A stretch of 42,457 nucleotides of DNA from Deltaproteobacteria bacterium (GCA_016214995.1 JACRML010000054.1:1-42457), one strand, 5' to 3'. Positions 24,058 to 33,783 are shown, counted from the stretch's first letter. The notes: generated from the letters alone by a model not told the origin. Numbers and translations are program-made.

Positions 24058-25494
24058 TTATATAAAACCCAATTCACCCAGCAATTCATTGGTCTTATTT
24101 GCAACAGGTAAATATACCCTGAATATGCTTCCTTTGCCGACTGCGCTTTCAACTTCTATTCTTCCGTCCTGGGCATCAACAATCTCTTTGCAAATGCTTA
24201 AACCAAGTCCTACCCCGCCTTCAACCCTTGTCCTGGCCTTATCTACTCTGTAAAAACGGTCAAAGATATATGGGATGTCTTCCTCTGCAATGCCAATCCC
24301 TGTATCCAGTACAGTAATTATAGCCCAATCGCCCTCTTGTTCCAGTGAAATTTCTATCTTGCCATCCTTTACCGTATATTTAATCGCATTATCTATGAGA
24401 TTAAAGATGAGCTGCCCGATTCTCAACATATCCCCGACTACAACAACCCCCTCATTTTTTATTATCTTCATATCAACACCTTTATATCTTGCCAGCGGCA
24501 TCGTTTGATTAAATCTCTTCTCTAAAATCTCGTTCAGGCTGACCTTATCCTTGGGCAGTTTAATCCTGCTGTCAATCCTTGCAAGATCAAGGAGGCTTCT
24601 CACAATTGCACTCATCTTATTTACCTCTTCAAGACTGCTTGTAATTGCTTCTCTCAAACCTTCCACCGTTTTTTCTGTCTTAAGGGCAATCTCCATCTCA
24701 CCCTTTAAAACAGTCAGGGGGGTCTTCAATTCATGAGATGCATCTGCTGTAAACTGTTTCATCTGCTTAAATGAAAGCTCCAGTCTGGCAATCATATCAT
24801 TAAATGTTTCTGCCAACCTTCCAAGTTCATCCTTCGGTCCGGAAACCTTAAGCCTTTCGTTCAGATTCCCTGCCTCTATCTTCTTTGCCATGCTGGTAAT
24901 ATCATCTACCTGGCCCAGCACCTTTTTCGAGAAAAACCAACCTGTAAAACCCCCCAGTATAACCGCAAATGGAATCACCGCAGCAAGAACATAAAAGAGG
25001 GTATTTATTACGGTAGCTGCCTCCTGCAATGGTGCGCCAATCTGGAGAATCCCTACTACAGTATGCTTATCCATCAATGGAAATGTAATAACCCTGGCTG
25101 GGTATTGGCCTATGTTTTCTATGGTCTCATAGGTAATATTGCCGGCAATTGCGTGATGATATGCCTGACCTGACAGAGGGATATGATTTTTCCCAAGGGT
25201 TGAGGATGTAAATACTATCTTGCCTGACTTGTCCGACAATTGAATAAAATTTCCTGATGTCTTTATCCCAAAAAAATGCTCAAGGAAGATATCAAAATTT
25301 TGAGGCAGTAATACTGTGTCAGGTTTAAATACTGCCTTGGATACCATGCTGGCAAAGGGTAACAATCTGTTATCAATTGAGGTTGTAAGGCTCTTTGAAA
25401 GGGTAACATATAAAATTGTGCCAAATGTGATAAGACTAACAGCAACAAGAACTGTATACCAGATGGTTAGTTTAGCACGGATGGGAAGGGACAT
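24058..25494 (-). CDS. Membrane sensor histidine kinase (HAMP, HisKA, HATPase)
   Basis: A 478-residue inner-membrane kinase. Membrane segments lie at about 9-30 (TIWYTVLVAVSLITFGTILY) and about 170-192 (LFYVLAAVIPFAVILGGFTG), with a periplasmic sensor between them. Then come HAMP (VDDITSMAKKIEAGNLNERL), HisKA with ASHELKTPLTVLKGEM, N-box FNLIDNAIKYT, DTGIGI and GVGLGLSICKEIV. The organisation matches heavy-metal/copper-type sensors. The ATG at 25494 (MSLPIRAKL) is preferred over 25512. No response regulator is adjacent; an unpaired OmpR-type regulator lies at 40226-40900. The 3' end almost touches pfkA. Confidence 0.9.
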   Translation of the reverse strand: MSLPIRAKLTIWYTVLVAVSLITFGTILYVTLSKSLTTSIDNRLLPFASMVSKAVFKPDTVLLPQNFDIFLEHFFGIKTSGNFIQLSDKSGKIVFTSSTLGKNHIPLSGQAYHHAIAGNITYETIENIGQYPARVITFPLMDKHTVVGILQIGAPLQEAATVINTLFYVLAAVIPFAVILGGFTGWFFSKKVLGQVDDITSMAKKIEAGNLNERLKVSGPKDELGRLAETFNDMIARLELSFKQMKQFTADASHELKTPLTVLKGEMEIALKTEKTVEGLREAITSSLEEVNKMSAIVRSLLDLARIDSRIKLPKDKVSLNEILEKRFNQTMPLARYKGVDMKIIKNEGVVVVGDMLRIGQLIFNLIDNAIKYTVKDGKIEISLEQEGDWAIITVLDTGIGIAEEDIPYIFDRFYRVDKARTRVEGGVGLGLSICKEIVDAQDGRIEVESAVGKGSIFRVYLPVANKTNELLGELGFI

Positions 25495-25505
25495 ATTAGT
25501 AGGTA

Positions 25506-25574
25506 TCAGCAATCAGCATTCAGCTATCAGCAAAATACTTTAATCTCATAGCTGACCGCTGAAAGCTGACTGCT
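25506..25574. repeat. CAGCTGATAGCTGA-type repeat, copy 1
   Basis: A block of CAGC/GCTG words (TCAGCATTCAGCTATCAGC and ATAGCTGACCGCTGAAAGCTG) in the short apt-kinase gap. Related blocks are at 29413-29482 and 40911-40981. Confidence 0.7.
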
Positions 25575-25582
25575 TGAGAAGT

Positions 25583-26101
25583 CTAGAACTTTATCAAAGA
25601 AAAAACAGGGTGGTTTTTAATCTTGCTCCTGCCGCCAAGCGCCTCAATCTCCGACAGGAATGCACATTCTACTATCTGGCCTCCCATCTTCTCTATCAAG
25701 TTTATAACTGCGGAAACTGTTCCGCCTGTTGCCAATACATCATCCGCTATCAATACCTTCTGCCCGGGAGTTATTGCATCCTGATGTATCTCAAGCGCAT
25801 CTTCGCCATATTCTAATTTATAAGATGCCTTGTGGGTTTTATGCGGAAGCTTGCCTGGTTTCCTGACAAGTATTACCCCTGCGCCAAGCTTATATGCCAA
25901 CGCCGCTCCCACAATGAACCCTCTTGCCTCAATCCCCACCACTACATCAATATGTTTTCCCACATAACGATGGCTCATTAAATCCACTGTTTTCTGAAAA
26001 GAGGCCGCATCCTTTAATAATGTTGTTATATCCTTAAAAAGTATCCCTTTCTTGGGAAAGTCAGGGACATCTCTGATGATTTTTTTGAGTGCTTCCGTCA
26101 T
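25583..26101 (-). CDS. apt: Adenine phosphoribosyltransferase
   Basis: A 172-residue purine-salvage enzyme that makes AMP from adenine and PRPP. It shows [18 protein letters not shown] near the N-terminus, [20 protein letters not shown], and the PRPP-binding motif [16 protein letters not shown] (about residues 115-130), all typical and of normal length. AGGGAGGA precedes the ATG. It lies downstream of rpoS on the same strand, separated by 173 bp that holds a dispersed hairpin repeat. Confidence 0.96.
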   Translation of the reverse strand: MTEALKKIIRDVPDFPKKGILFKDITTLLKDAASFQKTVDLMSHRYVGKHIDVVVGIEARGFIVGAALAYKLGAGVILVRKPGKLPHKTHKASYKLEYGEDALEIHQDAITPGQKVLIADDVLATGGTVSAVINLIEKMGGQIVECAFLSEIEALGGRSKIKNHPVFSLIKF

Positions 26102-26141
26102 GGTCTTCCTCCCTTGAGAAAATACAATTCAAATCTATTGA

Positions 26142-26169
26142 CCGTAAAAAATCAATGTCTATTTTTGGG
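26142..26169. repeat. Dispersed hairpin repeat, copy 2
   Basis: CCGTAAAAAATCAATGTC followed by TATTTTTGGG, between rpoS and apt. Same family as 4661-4690, in the opposite orientation. Confidence 0.8.
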
Positions 26170-26274
26170 TATTGAACTCAAAACTCAAATGTCAAACGCA
26201 AAACCATACACTTAAAAATCAAAACTATCACTTCTTGAAGATATGAGGTTTCCGTTTTGAGATTTGAACTTTTA

Positions 26275-27174
26275 TTATATATCCGTCAATGCCATATTTT
26301 GTCTCTTAAGAATCTTTCTTATCTTTTCCATCGCCTTTGCTTCTATCTGTCTTATTCTTTCCCTTGTTACTCCGAATCTTTCACCTATAGTTTCTAATGT
26401 CTCAGGCTCGTCTTGATTAAGGCCAAACCGCATGGCTATAATTGCTTGTTCTTTTTTGTCCAGCATTCCCAGCAGGCCTTTTATCTGTTGAAAACGGGTT
26501 TCCTCCTCCATCATCTCTATAGGAAGCTGAAATTTGTCATCCTCTATAATGTCCAGAAGCGACTGCTCAGAATCTTCTCCAATATTTGCCTCAAGAGATA
26601 TATTTTTTCTTGTCATGAGAGAAAGCTTTTTTACATATCTTCCTGACACTCCCATGCCTGCCGAAATCTCTATCGTTGAAGGTGCCCTGTTCAGCTTCTT
26701 TGTCAGATCCGTTGTTACCTTAATCATTCTGTAAATATCAGATGTTATATGGATTGGAAGCCTTACCACATTTGACTGGTTTATGATTGCCCTTTCAACC
26801 GCCTGCCTTATCCAATAAGTTGCATAGGTTGAAAACTTGCACCCCTTGTTCAGCTTGAATTTTTCCGCCGCCCTTATTAAGCCTATATTTCCCTCTTCTA
26901 TAAGGTCTTGAAAAGGTAAGCCCCTGTTTATATATTTTTTTGCAATATTTATTACAAGCCTTAAATTTGCCTCTACCATCCTCCTTTTAGCAGCCTCGTC
27001 ACCCTTGACTATTTTTCGGGCTAGTTGTCTTTCTTCATCTCGTGAAAGCAGAGGGTACTTCTTAATATCATCAAAATATGTCTTTACTGCATCCCTGTCT
27101 TGAAAAACCCTTTGTTCCCTATCACCTATACCAAACTCTCCTCCACCCCTGCCATCATCCTTTCTTATCGCCAT
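26275..27174 (-). CDS. rpoS: RNA polymerase sigma factor, RpoS-like
   Basis: A 299-residue sigma-70-family factor. It has region 1.2 ([20 protein letters not shown]), region 2 ([36 protein letters not shown]), region 3, and region 4 with [19 protein letters not shown]. It lacks the large region 1.1 of RpoD, so it is an alternative factor. The surE-pcm-dedA-nlpD-rpoS order upstream supports RpoS. In the annotated family it drives stationary-phase and stress genes; in this organism that is inference. Confidence 0.88.
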   Translation of the reverse strand: MAIRKDDGRGGGEFGIGDREQRVFQDRDAVKTYFDDIKKYPLLSRDEERQLARKIVKGDEAAKRRMVEANLRLVINIAKKYINRGLPFQDLIEEGNIGLIRAAEKFKLNKGCKFSTYATYWIRQAVERAIINQSNVVRLPIHITSDIYRMIKVTTDLTKKLNRAPSTIEISAGMGVSGRYVKKLSLMTRKNISLEANIGEDSEQSLLDIIEDDKFQLPIEMMEEETRFQQIKGLLGMLDKKEQAIIAMRFGLNQDEPETLETIGERFGVTRERIRQIEAKAMEKIRKILKRQNMALTDI

Positions 27175-27243
27175 AACACCGCCTAGTGTACGAAGTTGAG
27201 AAAAAAAGATTATGCAAGCTTTTTTTATACTACAAACACCTCT

Positions 27244-28017
27244 CTAAGGCAAGAAGAAAAGAGGGTTTCTGGGTCTTCTGTCTTTTCTTATTTCAAAGTG
27301 CAGATGTGGACTAGAGGTATTTCCGGTATCTCCCAGTTTAGCAATAATAGCCCCTTTCTTTACCGCCTCTCCAACCTTAACAAGGTTTTCTTTGTTATGG
27401 GCATACACGGTGATAAAACCTTGTTTGTGCTTTAACATCACTATATTTCCATACCCCCTTATACCGTCATCGCTGTATATCACCTCGCCTTCATCGGCAG
27501 CAAATACAGGGCTGCCTTCCTTGGCGGATATATCTATGCCGTCATGTTTTTGTCCATTTCTTACGCCAAATGGAGAGATTACAATCCCTTTCACAGGCCA
27601 CGAAAATCTCCACTTTTCTAAAACTATCTTGCCTTCATATTCTTCTTTTGGTTTTTCCTGCGAGGAAGGTTGATGGGTTGCAGATTTTGGTCTTAAGTCT
27701 TTGGTCTCTGGTCTTGAGTCTGTTGGTTTATACGGCTCAACGTTAAGAACGCGTGAAACTCCGGGAATAAATATCTTCTGCCCCGCCTTTATCTGCGTTG
27801 TATCAGTAATATCGTTAAATTCAGCCACATCCTGAATATCAACATCGTATGTCTTTGATATCCTCCAGAGAGTCTGTCCCCTTTCCACTGTATGATAAAT
27901 ACCGTAGGATACGCTGCAGCCGGTCATTACAAAAAATAAGAAGTAAGAAGTTAGAAGCAAGAAAAAATCTTGCCTCTTGCCCCATGCCTCGTGCCTCTTA
28001 CCCCTTGCCCCTTGCAT
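27244..28017 (-). CDS. nlpD: LysM-M23 lipoprotein (NlpD-like)
   Basis: A 257-residue envelope lipoprotein. Lipobox MTGC is followed by a LysM domain (YHTVERGQTLWRISKTYDVD, FIPG) and a C-terminal M23 domain (GVRNGQKHDGIDISAKEGSP, YAHNKENLVKVGEAV, SSPHLHFEIRK). The metal-binding HxxxD (HDGID), HxH (HLHFE) and the upstream histidine are present, so it may be active or act as an amidase activator. The N-terminus (ARGKRHEAWGKRQDFFLLLT) is encoded by CTTGCCTCTTGCCCC / CTTCTTACTTC repeat DNA. The start at 28017 is a choice; the frame is open to 28077. It overlaps dedA by 20 bp. It sits between dedA and rpoS, as in many Gram-negatives. Confidence 0.85.
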   Translation of the reverse strand: MQGARGKRHEAWGKRQDFFLLLTSYFLFFVMTGCSVSYGIYHTVERGQTLWRISKTYDVDIQDVAEFNDITDTTQIKAGQKIFIPGVSRVLNVEPYKPTDSRPETKDLRPKSATHQPSSQEKPKEEYEGKIVLEKWRFSWPVKGIVISPFGVRNGQKHDGIDISAKEGSPVFAADEGEVIYSDDGIRGYGNIVMLKHKQGFITVYAHNKENLVKVGEAVKKGAIIAKLGDTGNTSSPHLHFEIRKDRRPRNPLFFLP

Positions 28018-28651
28018 CTTCACTTTTACCCAATAGTTTCTTCGCAACATGCTTGTAAAAAAATATGGCGAGCGCAATGCTTAAAAGCAGGAAAACAACA
28101 ATGCTTACCGGCCTCATATAATGGTGTAAAATCTCCCAGTTTTCACGCAGGAGATAACCGATGCAGGCAAGTATTGCATTCCAGATGGTTGCCCCAACAG
28201 CAGTATATAGACAGAATCTCTTAATATCCATGCCGGCTATACCTGCCGGGATAGAAATCAGGTGCCGCACAACAGGAACAAACCTGCAGATAAATATCGT
28301 TCTCTCGCCGTATCTTGCAAACCACCGCTCACTGGTCTCTAAGTCTTCTTCATCCAGCAGGACATATTTACCCAGTTTCCTGACAAGCGGGATGCCGCCA
28401 AACTTACCTATGTAGTAAGATACGAGTGAGCCTGTAAGGCTTCCCACGCCGCTGAAAAATATTACAAGCCATATATTAAGCCTGGCCTCGGCAGCCAAAA
28501 AACCGGCAAAAGGCATGACCAACTCGCTCGGCAAGGGAACCATAGTGCTCTCCAATGCCATTAAAAAAGCAATGCCGGCATAGCCTGTTGCGCCGACAAT
28601 TGCCGAAACTGTTTTACTCATATGCAGAACTAATTGAAAAATTGTCTCCAT
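27998..28651 (-). CDS. DedA-family membrane protein
   Basis: A 217-residue inner-membrane protein of the DedA/SNARE-associated family, thought to flip polyprenyl or other lipid carriers. It has MALESTMVPLPSELVMPFAGFLA, GSLVSYYIGKFGG, the conserved RFVPVVRHLISIPAG and several membrane segments. The C-terminal SEDARGKG tail is encoded by the same repeat DNA that starts the nlpD-like gene. It lies between pcm and nlpD on the same strand. Confidence 0.9.
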   Translation of the reverse strand: METIFQLVLHMSKTVSAIVGATGYAGIAFLMALESTMVPLPSELVMPFAGFLAAEARLNIWLVIFFSGVGSLTGSLVSYYIGKFGGIPLVRKLGKYVLLDEEDLETSERWFARYGERTIFICRFVPVVRHLISIPAGIAGMDIKRFCLYTAVGATIWNAILACIGYLLRENWEILHHYMRPVSIVVFLLLSIALAIFFYKHVAKKLLGKSEDARGKG

Positions 28652-28655
28652 CTAT

Positions 28656-29348
28656 TCATCCCCCATTGTTATTAAAATCCGCCTTCCATCCATACCTCCC
28701 TATAAGTTTTACAAATCTACAGCCACCCATCTCCTGTTTGATTACCCCTCCCCTTGTCTTAACAACCTTCATAAGAACCTGCGAATATTCTCCTCCCACA
28801 GGTATCACCAGCCTTCCGCCTACTTTAAGCTGTTCAATATAACACTGCGGTATATCAGGCGCCGCTGCAGTTGTCAGTATGGCATCAAATGGCGCTTCTT
28901 CAGGCCAGCCGAGTGTGCCATCTGCAATCTTTATCACTACATTGGAGCAGCTTATAGAATCCAATACCTTCCTTGCCCTTGCCGCCAAAAGCCCTATCCT
29001 TTCTATGGAATAAACCTTGTCTGCAAGCATCGAAAGTATAGCGGTTTGATAACCTGAGCCAGTGCCTATTTCAAGAACTTTTTCTGTCTTCTTTAACTCA
29101 AGGGTCTCTGTCATTAATGCAACAATATACGGCTGCGATATGGTTTGTTTCTCACCAATGGGCAGAGGAAAGTCGCTGTATGCCTGGCTCCATAGTGCTT
29201 CTTCGGGAACAAACAAATGCCTCGGTATGGTAAGCATTGCCTCAATAACCCTATTATCCTTTATATTTCTTGGGATAAGCTGAGTCTCAACCATTCTCTG
29301 GCGGGACCTGACAAAATTATCTCTTCCTTTTAATTTTAATGGCGGCAT
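28656..29348 (-). CDS. pcm: Protein-L-isoaspartate O-methyltransferase
   Basis: A 230-residue repair methyltransferase that methylates isoaspartyl residues using AdoMet. It has [20 protein letters not shown], the substrate loop [18 protein letters not shown], AdoMet motif [15 protein letters not shown], and [15 protein letters not shown]. It is the usual partner of surE upstream; the gap to surE (195 bp) holds a CAGCTGATGGCTGA-type repeat. It starts at ATG. Confidence 0.95.
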   Translation of the reverse strand: MPPLKLKGRDNFVRSRQRMVETQLIPRNIKDNRVIEAMLTIPRHLFVPEEALWSQAYSDFPLPIGEKQTISQPYIVALMTETLELKKTEKVLEIGTGSGYQTAILSMLADKVYSIERIGLLAARARKVLDSISCSNVVIKIADGTLGWPEEAPFDAILTTAAAPDIPQCYIEQLKVGGRLVIPVGGEYSQVLMKVVKTRGGVIKQEMGGCRFVKLIGRYGWKADFNNNGG

Positions 29349-29412
29349 AAAATATAGGCTATAGGCGATGGGCTACAAGCAACAATGTAAAAATCAGCAA
29401 AATTGAATTTTT

Positions 29413-29482
29413 AGCTATCAGCGTTCAGCTTGCAGCTAAAAAACATTTTTCCTGACTGCTGATAGCTGATGGCTGACAGCTT
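29413..29482. repeat. CAGCTGATAGCTGA-type repeat, copy 2
   Basis: AGCTATCAGCGTTCAGC ... CTGCTGATAGCTGATGGCTG forms a long imperfect hairpin between surE and pcm. The rest of the 195-bp gap shows no gene. Confidence 0.75.
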
Positions 29483-29543
29483 ATGTTTGATGTTTGATTT
29501 CTTTTTTACCTATAGCCTCTTGCCCATTACCATTTGCCTGCCT

Positions 29544-30281
29544 TTATATTTTCCAATTATGCAATTCCTTAAACGAGGCATAATTTGTCATGTCAAGATG
29601 AACTGGTGTGATTGATATAAATTTATTGGCAACAGCTTCAAAATCAGTGCCTTTGCCGCCTTCCCACCTCAATATATCCCCGCCTATCCAATAATATTTC
29701 TTTCCCCTTGGATCAATCTTCTCCACCACAGAGTCGCCATAAAATCTCTTTCCCTGCTTTGTTATCCTGTAACCCTTTACATCGCCTGCAGGCACATTGA
29801 CATTCAAAAGAGTATCTTTGGGAAGCCCCTTTTTTAATATAAATCTCGTAAGCCTTGCCGCAAACCGCGCAGCCATTTTAAAATCAAAATTATCTCTGGA
29901 CACAAGGGACATGGCAACTGAAGGAATGCCGAGGAGGGTTCCTTCCATGGCGGCAGATACAGTGCCGGAATATGTAACATCATCGCCAAGATTGCCTCCC
30001 TTGTTTATACCTGACACTACCAAATCAGGCTTTTTTTTAAGTATGCCGTTCACTGCAATATTTATGCAATCCGTAGGCGTTCCGTCAACAGCATATGCAT
30101 TTGAACCATGCTGCTCCACCCTCAAAGGCCTGTGGAGAGTCAGAGAATGGCTTGCAGCGCTCCTTTCCCTGTCAGGCGCAACAACATAGACTTCACCCAC
30201 CCTTCGGAGTGCCCTTGCCAGGGCCTTTATACCTTCAGAGTGAATGCCGTCGTCATTTGATACGAGGATTAACTTTTTCAA
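29544..30281 (-). CDS. surE: 5'/3'-nucleotidase SurE
   Basis: A 245-residue survival protein that dephosphorylates nucleoside monophosphates. It has the N-terminal metal site VSNDDGIHSEGIKAL (D8, D9), APDRERSAASHSLTL, GTPTDCINIAV and VSGINKGGNLGDDVTYSGTV. Length and motifs are normal. It heads the surE-pcm-dedA-nlpD-rpoS block. Confidence 0.95.
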   Translation of the reverse strand: MKKLILVSNDDGIHSEGIKALARALRRVGEVYVVAPDRERSAASHSLTLHRPLRVEQHGSNAYAVDGTPTDCINIAVNGILKKKPDLVVSGINKGGNLGDDVTYSGTVSAAMEGTLLGIPSVAMSLVSRDNFDFKMAARFAARLTRFILKKGLPKDTLLNVNVPAGDVKGYRITKQGKRFYGDSVVEKIDPRGKKYYWIGGDILRWEGGKGTDFEAVANKFISITPVHLDMTNYASFKELHNWKI

Positions 30282-30317
30282 ATAAAACTCCGTTTTTATG
30301 ATGATTTAAAAAGTAAC

Positions 30318-30336
30318 GCCGACCTTTATGGTCGGC
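30318..30336. repeat. Hairpin GCCGACC-TTTAT-GGTCGGC
   Basis: A 7-bp GC-rich stem in the 299-bp gap between the divergent genes surE and SemiSWEET. Its role is unknown; no promoter was convincingly seen. Confidence 0.4.
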
Positions 30337-30407
30337 TGCTGATGTAAATACCACCGCTCGATGAAGAAGATAGCTTAAAGTTTAACAGATTGTCAATCCG
30401 AAAAATA

Positions 30408-30435
30408 TCCCAAAAATAGACTTTGATTTTTGGGA
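30408..30435. repeat. Dispersed hairpin repeat, copy 3
   Basis: TCCCAAAAAT, loop AGACTTTG, ATTTTTGGGA, with perfect arms. It lies between surE and the SemiSWEET gene. Confidence 0.85.
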
Positions 30436-30580
30436 AACTGAATGTAATTGAAACTCTTCCTTAAAGTTGATATGTTTATCCACATTGTTTGGGCTGCGCA
30501 AGCTTTAGGTTGCATTCATATCAGAATAACGCGGACATAAAACCAGTACCTACAACTACTTTTCAAAGGCAGGTATAACA

Positions 30581-30835
30581 ATGGAAATTACCACCCTGCT
30601 CGGTTTAACAGCAGCCACTTTGACAACCCTATCCTTTGTTCCGCAGGTTGTTAAAACATGGAAGATGAGGGAAACAAGGGATATTTCTTTGTTCATGTTT
30701 GTAATGCTGGCCATTGGCATAGTCTTATGGACAGTTTATGGGTTTATTATTCAGGATTTGCCTGTGATTTTAGCCAACTGCATATCATTCATCCTTACTG
30801 CGATAATAATATATTTCAAGGTCAGGTATAAATAG
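30581..30835 (+). CDS. SemiSWEET-type (PQ-loop) transporter
   Basis: An 84-residue membrane protein with three helices. It has the signature TTLSFVPQVVKTWKMRETRD (the PQ motif) and a third helix LPVILANCISFILTAIIIYF, matching bacterial SemiSWEET sugar transporters, which work as dimers. No clear ribosome site is seen. It stands alone, with hypF convergent downstream. Confidence 0.88.
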   Translation: MEITTLLGLTAATLTTLSFVPQVVKTWKMRETRDISLFMFVMLAIGIVLWTVYGFIIQDLPVILANCISFILTAIIIYFKVRYK

Positions 30836-30926
30836 CAGTTTGCTGATTTATCAGCGCCTTTAAATACGCCCATGGGGCGCCCAACCGAAGGTTGGATCGT
30901 GTAGCCTATAATTATGTAATTTTCTA

Positions 30927-33371
30927 TCAATCACTACCTCCAACAATCAATTGCCCCAGGCTTATCCCGCCATCATTCGGCGGCAGGGCATTGTGGGTAT
31001 AGGCATTAAAACCGTTCTCTTGCAGAAGATTTACCGTCCTCTCTATTAAAACCTTATTTTGAAAAACCCCGCCGGACAAGCACACGGCATTTAACCCCCT
31101 TTTAACCTTCGCCATTTTTGCCACAGACAAAATCAATTGAGCAAGGGTTTCGTGAAAATTTTGCGAAATTACCCTTGAGTCAACACCGGTAGACAGGTCT
31201 TCAATCATGGCTTTAAGCATCGGCTCCCAATTGAATATATAGGGTAGTTGCCCATCCCCAATTAAAACACTTGGGGACAAGTTTATGGGCGCATTTAAAG
31301 GCACCGATGAATCGGCAACTACATTTTCTGCTATTACAGAATATGCTGTGCCAGTTCGCCCCTCTGCCCTCTCCTCCAGCATCATTGCGCCCTGACCTTC
31401 ATAGGTTGTCTTGTGGCAGATGCCAAGGAGAGAACTGACAGCGTCAAATATCCTGCCTGCTGATGTGGTAAAAGGCGCATGGAAACCTTTTTGCAGCATT
31501 TGCAGAAACAATGTCAGTTCCGTTTCTGTAAAAATGTCTTTTAAATGTGCAATGTGCAATTTATACTGTGCAATTCTTTCTGACCCCTGACCCCTGACCT
31601 CTGGCCATTGTTTTAATATACCCTCTTCATACATTTCGTAGAGAATAGAAAGAAAGATCCTCCTCGGCTCTTTCACCGCCTGCTCTCCGCCCACAAGCCT
31701 GAATTTCCTGAATGTGCAAAATCTCTCAAAACCTTTATAATCAGCAATTAAAAACTCCCCTCCCCACATTGTGCCGTCTGAACCATATCCTGAGCCATCC
31801 CACGAAACACCCAGAACCTTTTCTGTCAGATTATTATCCAGCATACATGCCGCAATGTGCGCATGATGATGTTGAACAGAGATATGTTTTACATTGCTTT
31901 GTGAAAGCGCCCATTTTGTGGAAATATAGCCCGGATGCATATCGCAGACAATTCTCAAGGGCTTTATATTATAAAAATCTGTTAAATCCTGAATTGTATG
32001 TTCAAAGGCTTGAAATCCCTCTTCTGTAGCCAAATCGCCCAGGTGCTGGCTCATTACCGCTTTGTCTTTCCAACCAAGCGCTACGGTAACCTTTTGATTT
32101 CCGCCTACTGCCAACGCAGGCTCATTCAGCTTATAGGGAAGTTTAAATACATGCGGCGTATAGCCCCTGGAGCTCCTGAGAAATATTGTTTTCCCTTGAG
32201 AGACAACTACAACAGAATCATCGCACCTTCTGCCAATATCTCTGTTATGCAGAAGAAAACCATCCACTATTCCGTTAAGTTTATATACCGCCTCTTGGTT
32301 GTCCTTTATAATCGGGCTGTCGCTGAAGTTTGCGCTTGTCGCAATCAAAGGTATTTTTAAATCTTCCAGCAGAATATAGTGCAGAGGGGAATAGGGAAGA
32401 AATACGCCGATTGTACCAAGTCCAGGCGAAATAAATCGTGACAGCCTTGAGCCTTGCCTCATTTTTAAAATAACTATGGGACGTTCACCGCACAGTATTG
32501 TCTTCTTTTCGTCCTGATTAAGAAATGTCTCGGCCTTGACATATGAAAGAATATGGTCTTTATCAAACGGGAAAATTACAGCAAAAGGTTTTTCCAATCT
32601 GTTTTTTCTGTTTCTCAAAAAGCACACCGCATCATCATTTGCTGCATCTGTCATAAGATGAAACCCGCCTATGCCTTTGACTGCCGCTATTCGGCCGCTT
32701 TTTATAACATCCTCGCACAACCTGATTGCATCATCCCCTTCTGCAATAACAATGCCCTCAGGATTAGCCCAAGATACTTTAGGTCCGCATAACGGACAGG
32801 CATTAGGCTCCGCATGAAAGCGACGGTCTGAAGGGTTGTTATATTCTTTAATGCATTCAGGACACATCTTAAATGAAGCCATGGACGTGAGAGGGCGGTC
32901 ATAGGGCAACCCCTTGATTATGGTAAAACGAGGGCCGCAGTTTGTGCAGTTGATGAATGGGTATCTGTATCGCCTGTTAGATGGGTCAAATAATTCCCTA
33001 AGGCAATCACCACATAGGGAAAAATCCGGAGGAACAAGCGGTTCTTTTTGGCAGGATGCTGCACTGTCTTTAATTACAAAATCGGTATCTTCTGCAATTG
33101 GTATCTCGCTCATCTTGATATCCGCTATACTGGCTAATGGAGGATGGTCTGCAACTATAGAATTCAGGAAGGCTTTCAGGTTGTCTTCATTGCCCTGCAC
33201 CTCTATAATTACACCATCGGTTTTATTTTTGATAAAACCTGCAAGACCTTTCTCCTTTGCACATTTAAAAACAAAGGGGCGGAAACCAACACCTTGCACA
33301 ATACCGCTCACAGAAATTCTTATGCGACTGGAAGGCCATGAAATTGGCAGTGTAATATTGTTATCAATCAT
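30927..33371 (-). CDS. hypF: Carbamoyltransferase HypF
   Basis: An 814-residue maturation factor that makes the cyanide ligand of [NiFe]-hydrogenases from carbamoyl phosphate. In order: an acylphosphatase domain (VSGIVQGVGFRPFVF), two zinc fingers (CGDC...CTNC and CPEC...CPLC), a YrdC-like domain (KPFAVIFPFDKD) and a Kae1-like carbamoyl transfer domain (HHHAHIAACMLDNNL, CLSGGVFQNKVL, PPNDGGISLGQL). The EVRGQGS stretch near residue 590 comes from TGACCCC-type repeat DNA. No other hyp gene is in view. It implies a hydrogenase elsewhere. Confidence 0.95.
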   Translation of the reverse strand: MIDNNITLPISWPSSRIRISVSGIVQGVGFRPFVFKCAKEKGLAGFIKNKTDGVIIEVQGNEDNLKAFLNSIVADHPPLASIADIKMSEIPIAEDTDFVIKDSAASCQKEPLVPPDFSLCGDCLRELFDPSNRRYRYPFINCTNCGPRFTIIKGLPYDRPLTSMASFKMCPECIKEYNNPSDRRFHAEPNACPLCGPKVSWANPEGIVIAEGDDAIRLCEDVIKSGRIAAVKGIGGFHLMTDAANDDAVCFLRNRKNRLEKPFAVIFPFDKDHILSYVKAETFLNQDEKKTILCGERPIVILKMRQGSRLSRFISPGLGTIGVFLPYSPLHYILLEDLKIPLIATSANFSDSPIIKDNQEAVYKLNGIVDGFLLHNRDIGRRCDDSVVVVSQGKTIFLRSSRGYTPHVFKLPYKLNEPALAVGGNQKVTVALGWKDKAVMSQHLGDLATEEGFQAFEHTIQDLTDFYNIKPLRIVCDMHPGYISTKWALSQSNVKHISVQHHHAHIAACMLDNNLTEKVLGVSWDGSGYGSDGTMWGGEFLIADYKGFERFCTFRKFRLVGGEQAVKEPRRIFLSILYEMYEEGILKQWPEVRGQGSERIAQYKLHIAHLKDIFTETELTLFLQMLQKGFHAPFTTSAGRIFDAVSSLLGICHKTTYEGQGAMMLEERAEGRTGTAYSVIAENVVADSSVPLNAPINLSPSVLIGDGQLPYIFNWEPMLKAMIEDLSTGVDSRVISQNFHETLAQLILSVAKMAKVKRGLNAVCLSGGVFQNKVLIERTVNLLQENGFNAYTHNALPPNDGGISLGQLIVGGSD
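31588..31606. repeat. In-frame TGACCCC repeat inside hypF
   Basis: TGACCCCTGACCCCTGACC, preceded by a GTGCAATGTGCAATTT word (31549 on), encodes an extra Gln/Gly/Arg-rich and Ile/His-rich piece of HypF. It is the reverse-strand match of the repeat inside gltX. Confidence 0.65.
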
Positions 33372-33535
33372 AATGATCTCAAAAGGCAGTGCGCCATGTC
33401 ATGGTTTCGGAATCAGGATTCAAAAAATACAACTGCATTTTTTAGGTTAATGTCTGCCATTCTTAGGGTTTCCCTATTCTCATATTTTGTATAAAATTAG
33501 AACATAATGATTGAATAGGTCAAGGTCAATTTTAT

Positions 33536-33567
33536 AACCGTAAAAAGTCAATGTCTACTTTTTGGTT
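33536..33567. repeat. Dispersed hairpin repeat, copy 4 (compensatory changes)
   Basis: AACCGTAAAAAGTCAATGTC then TACTTTTTGGTT. The stem pairs AAAAAGT with ACTTTTT and AACC with GGTT, while other copies pair AAAAAT with ATTTTT; the changes on both sides keep the stem. Confidence 0.8.
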
Positions 33568-33783
33568 ATAAACAAGCCCAAAATCTTAAGTTGAATAGGA
33601 ATACCCTTTGGTATATAATGAAAAACCTTTAAACGGCTTGTCCTTAAAGGTAAGGAAATTGCCTTTAGCCCCCTCGTTTAGAGAATATCGCTATTACAAG
33701 GGTTAAAACTCTCAAATTGAATTGATAAACCGTTTGCCTTGCAGTGCCGCGGTAATGAGCCTTTTGGTGAACTTCATCGCAGC

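Noticed and set aside
28555..28842. 95-aa plus-strand frame over the dedA-pcm junction
   Set aside because: Shadow of two firmly identified minus-strand genes.
33740..33760. GTGCCGCGGTAAT, resembling the 16S rRNA 530-loop region
   Set aside because: The match is only about a dozen bases, with no rRNA sequence on either side.
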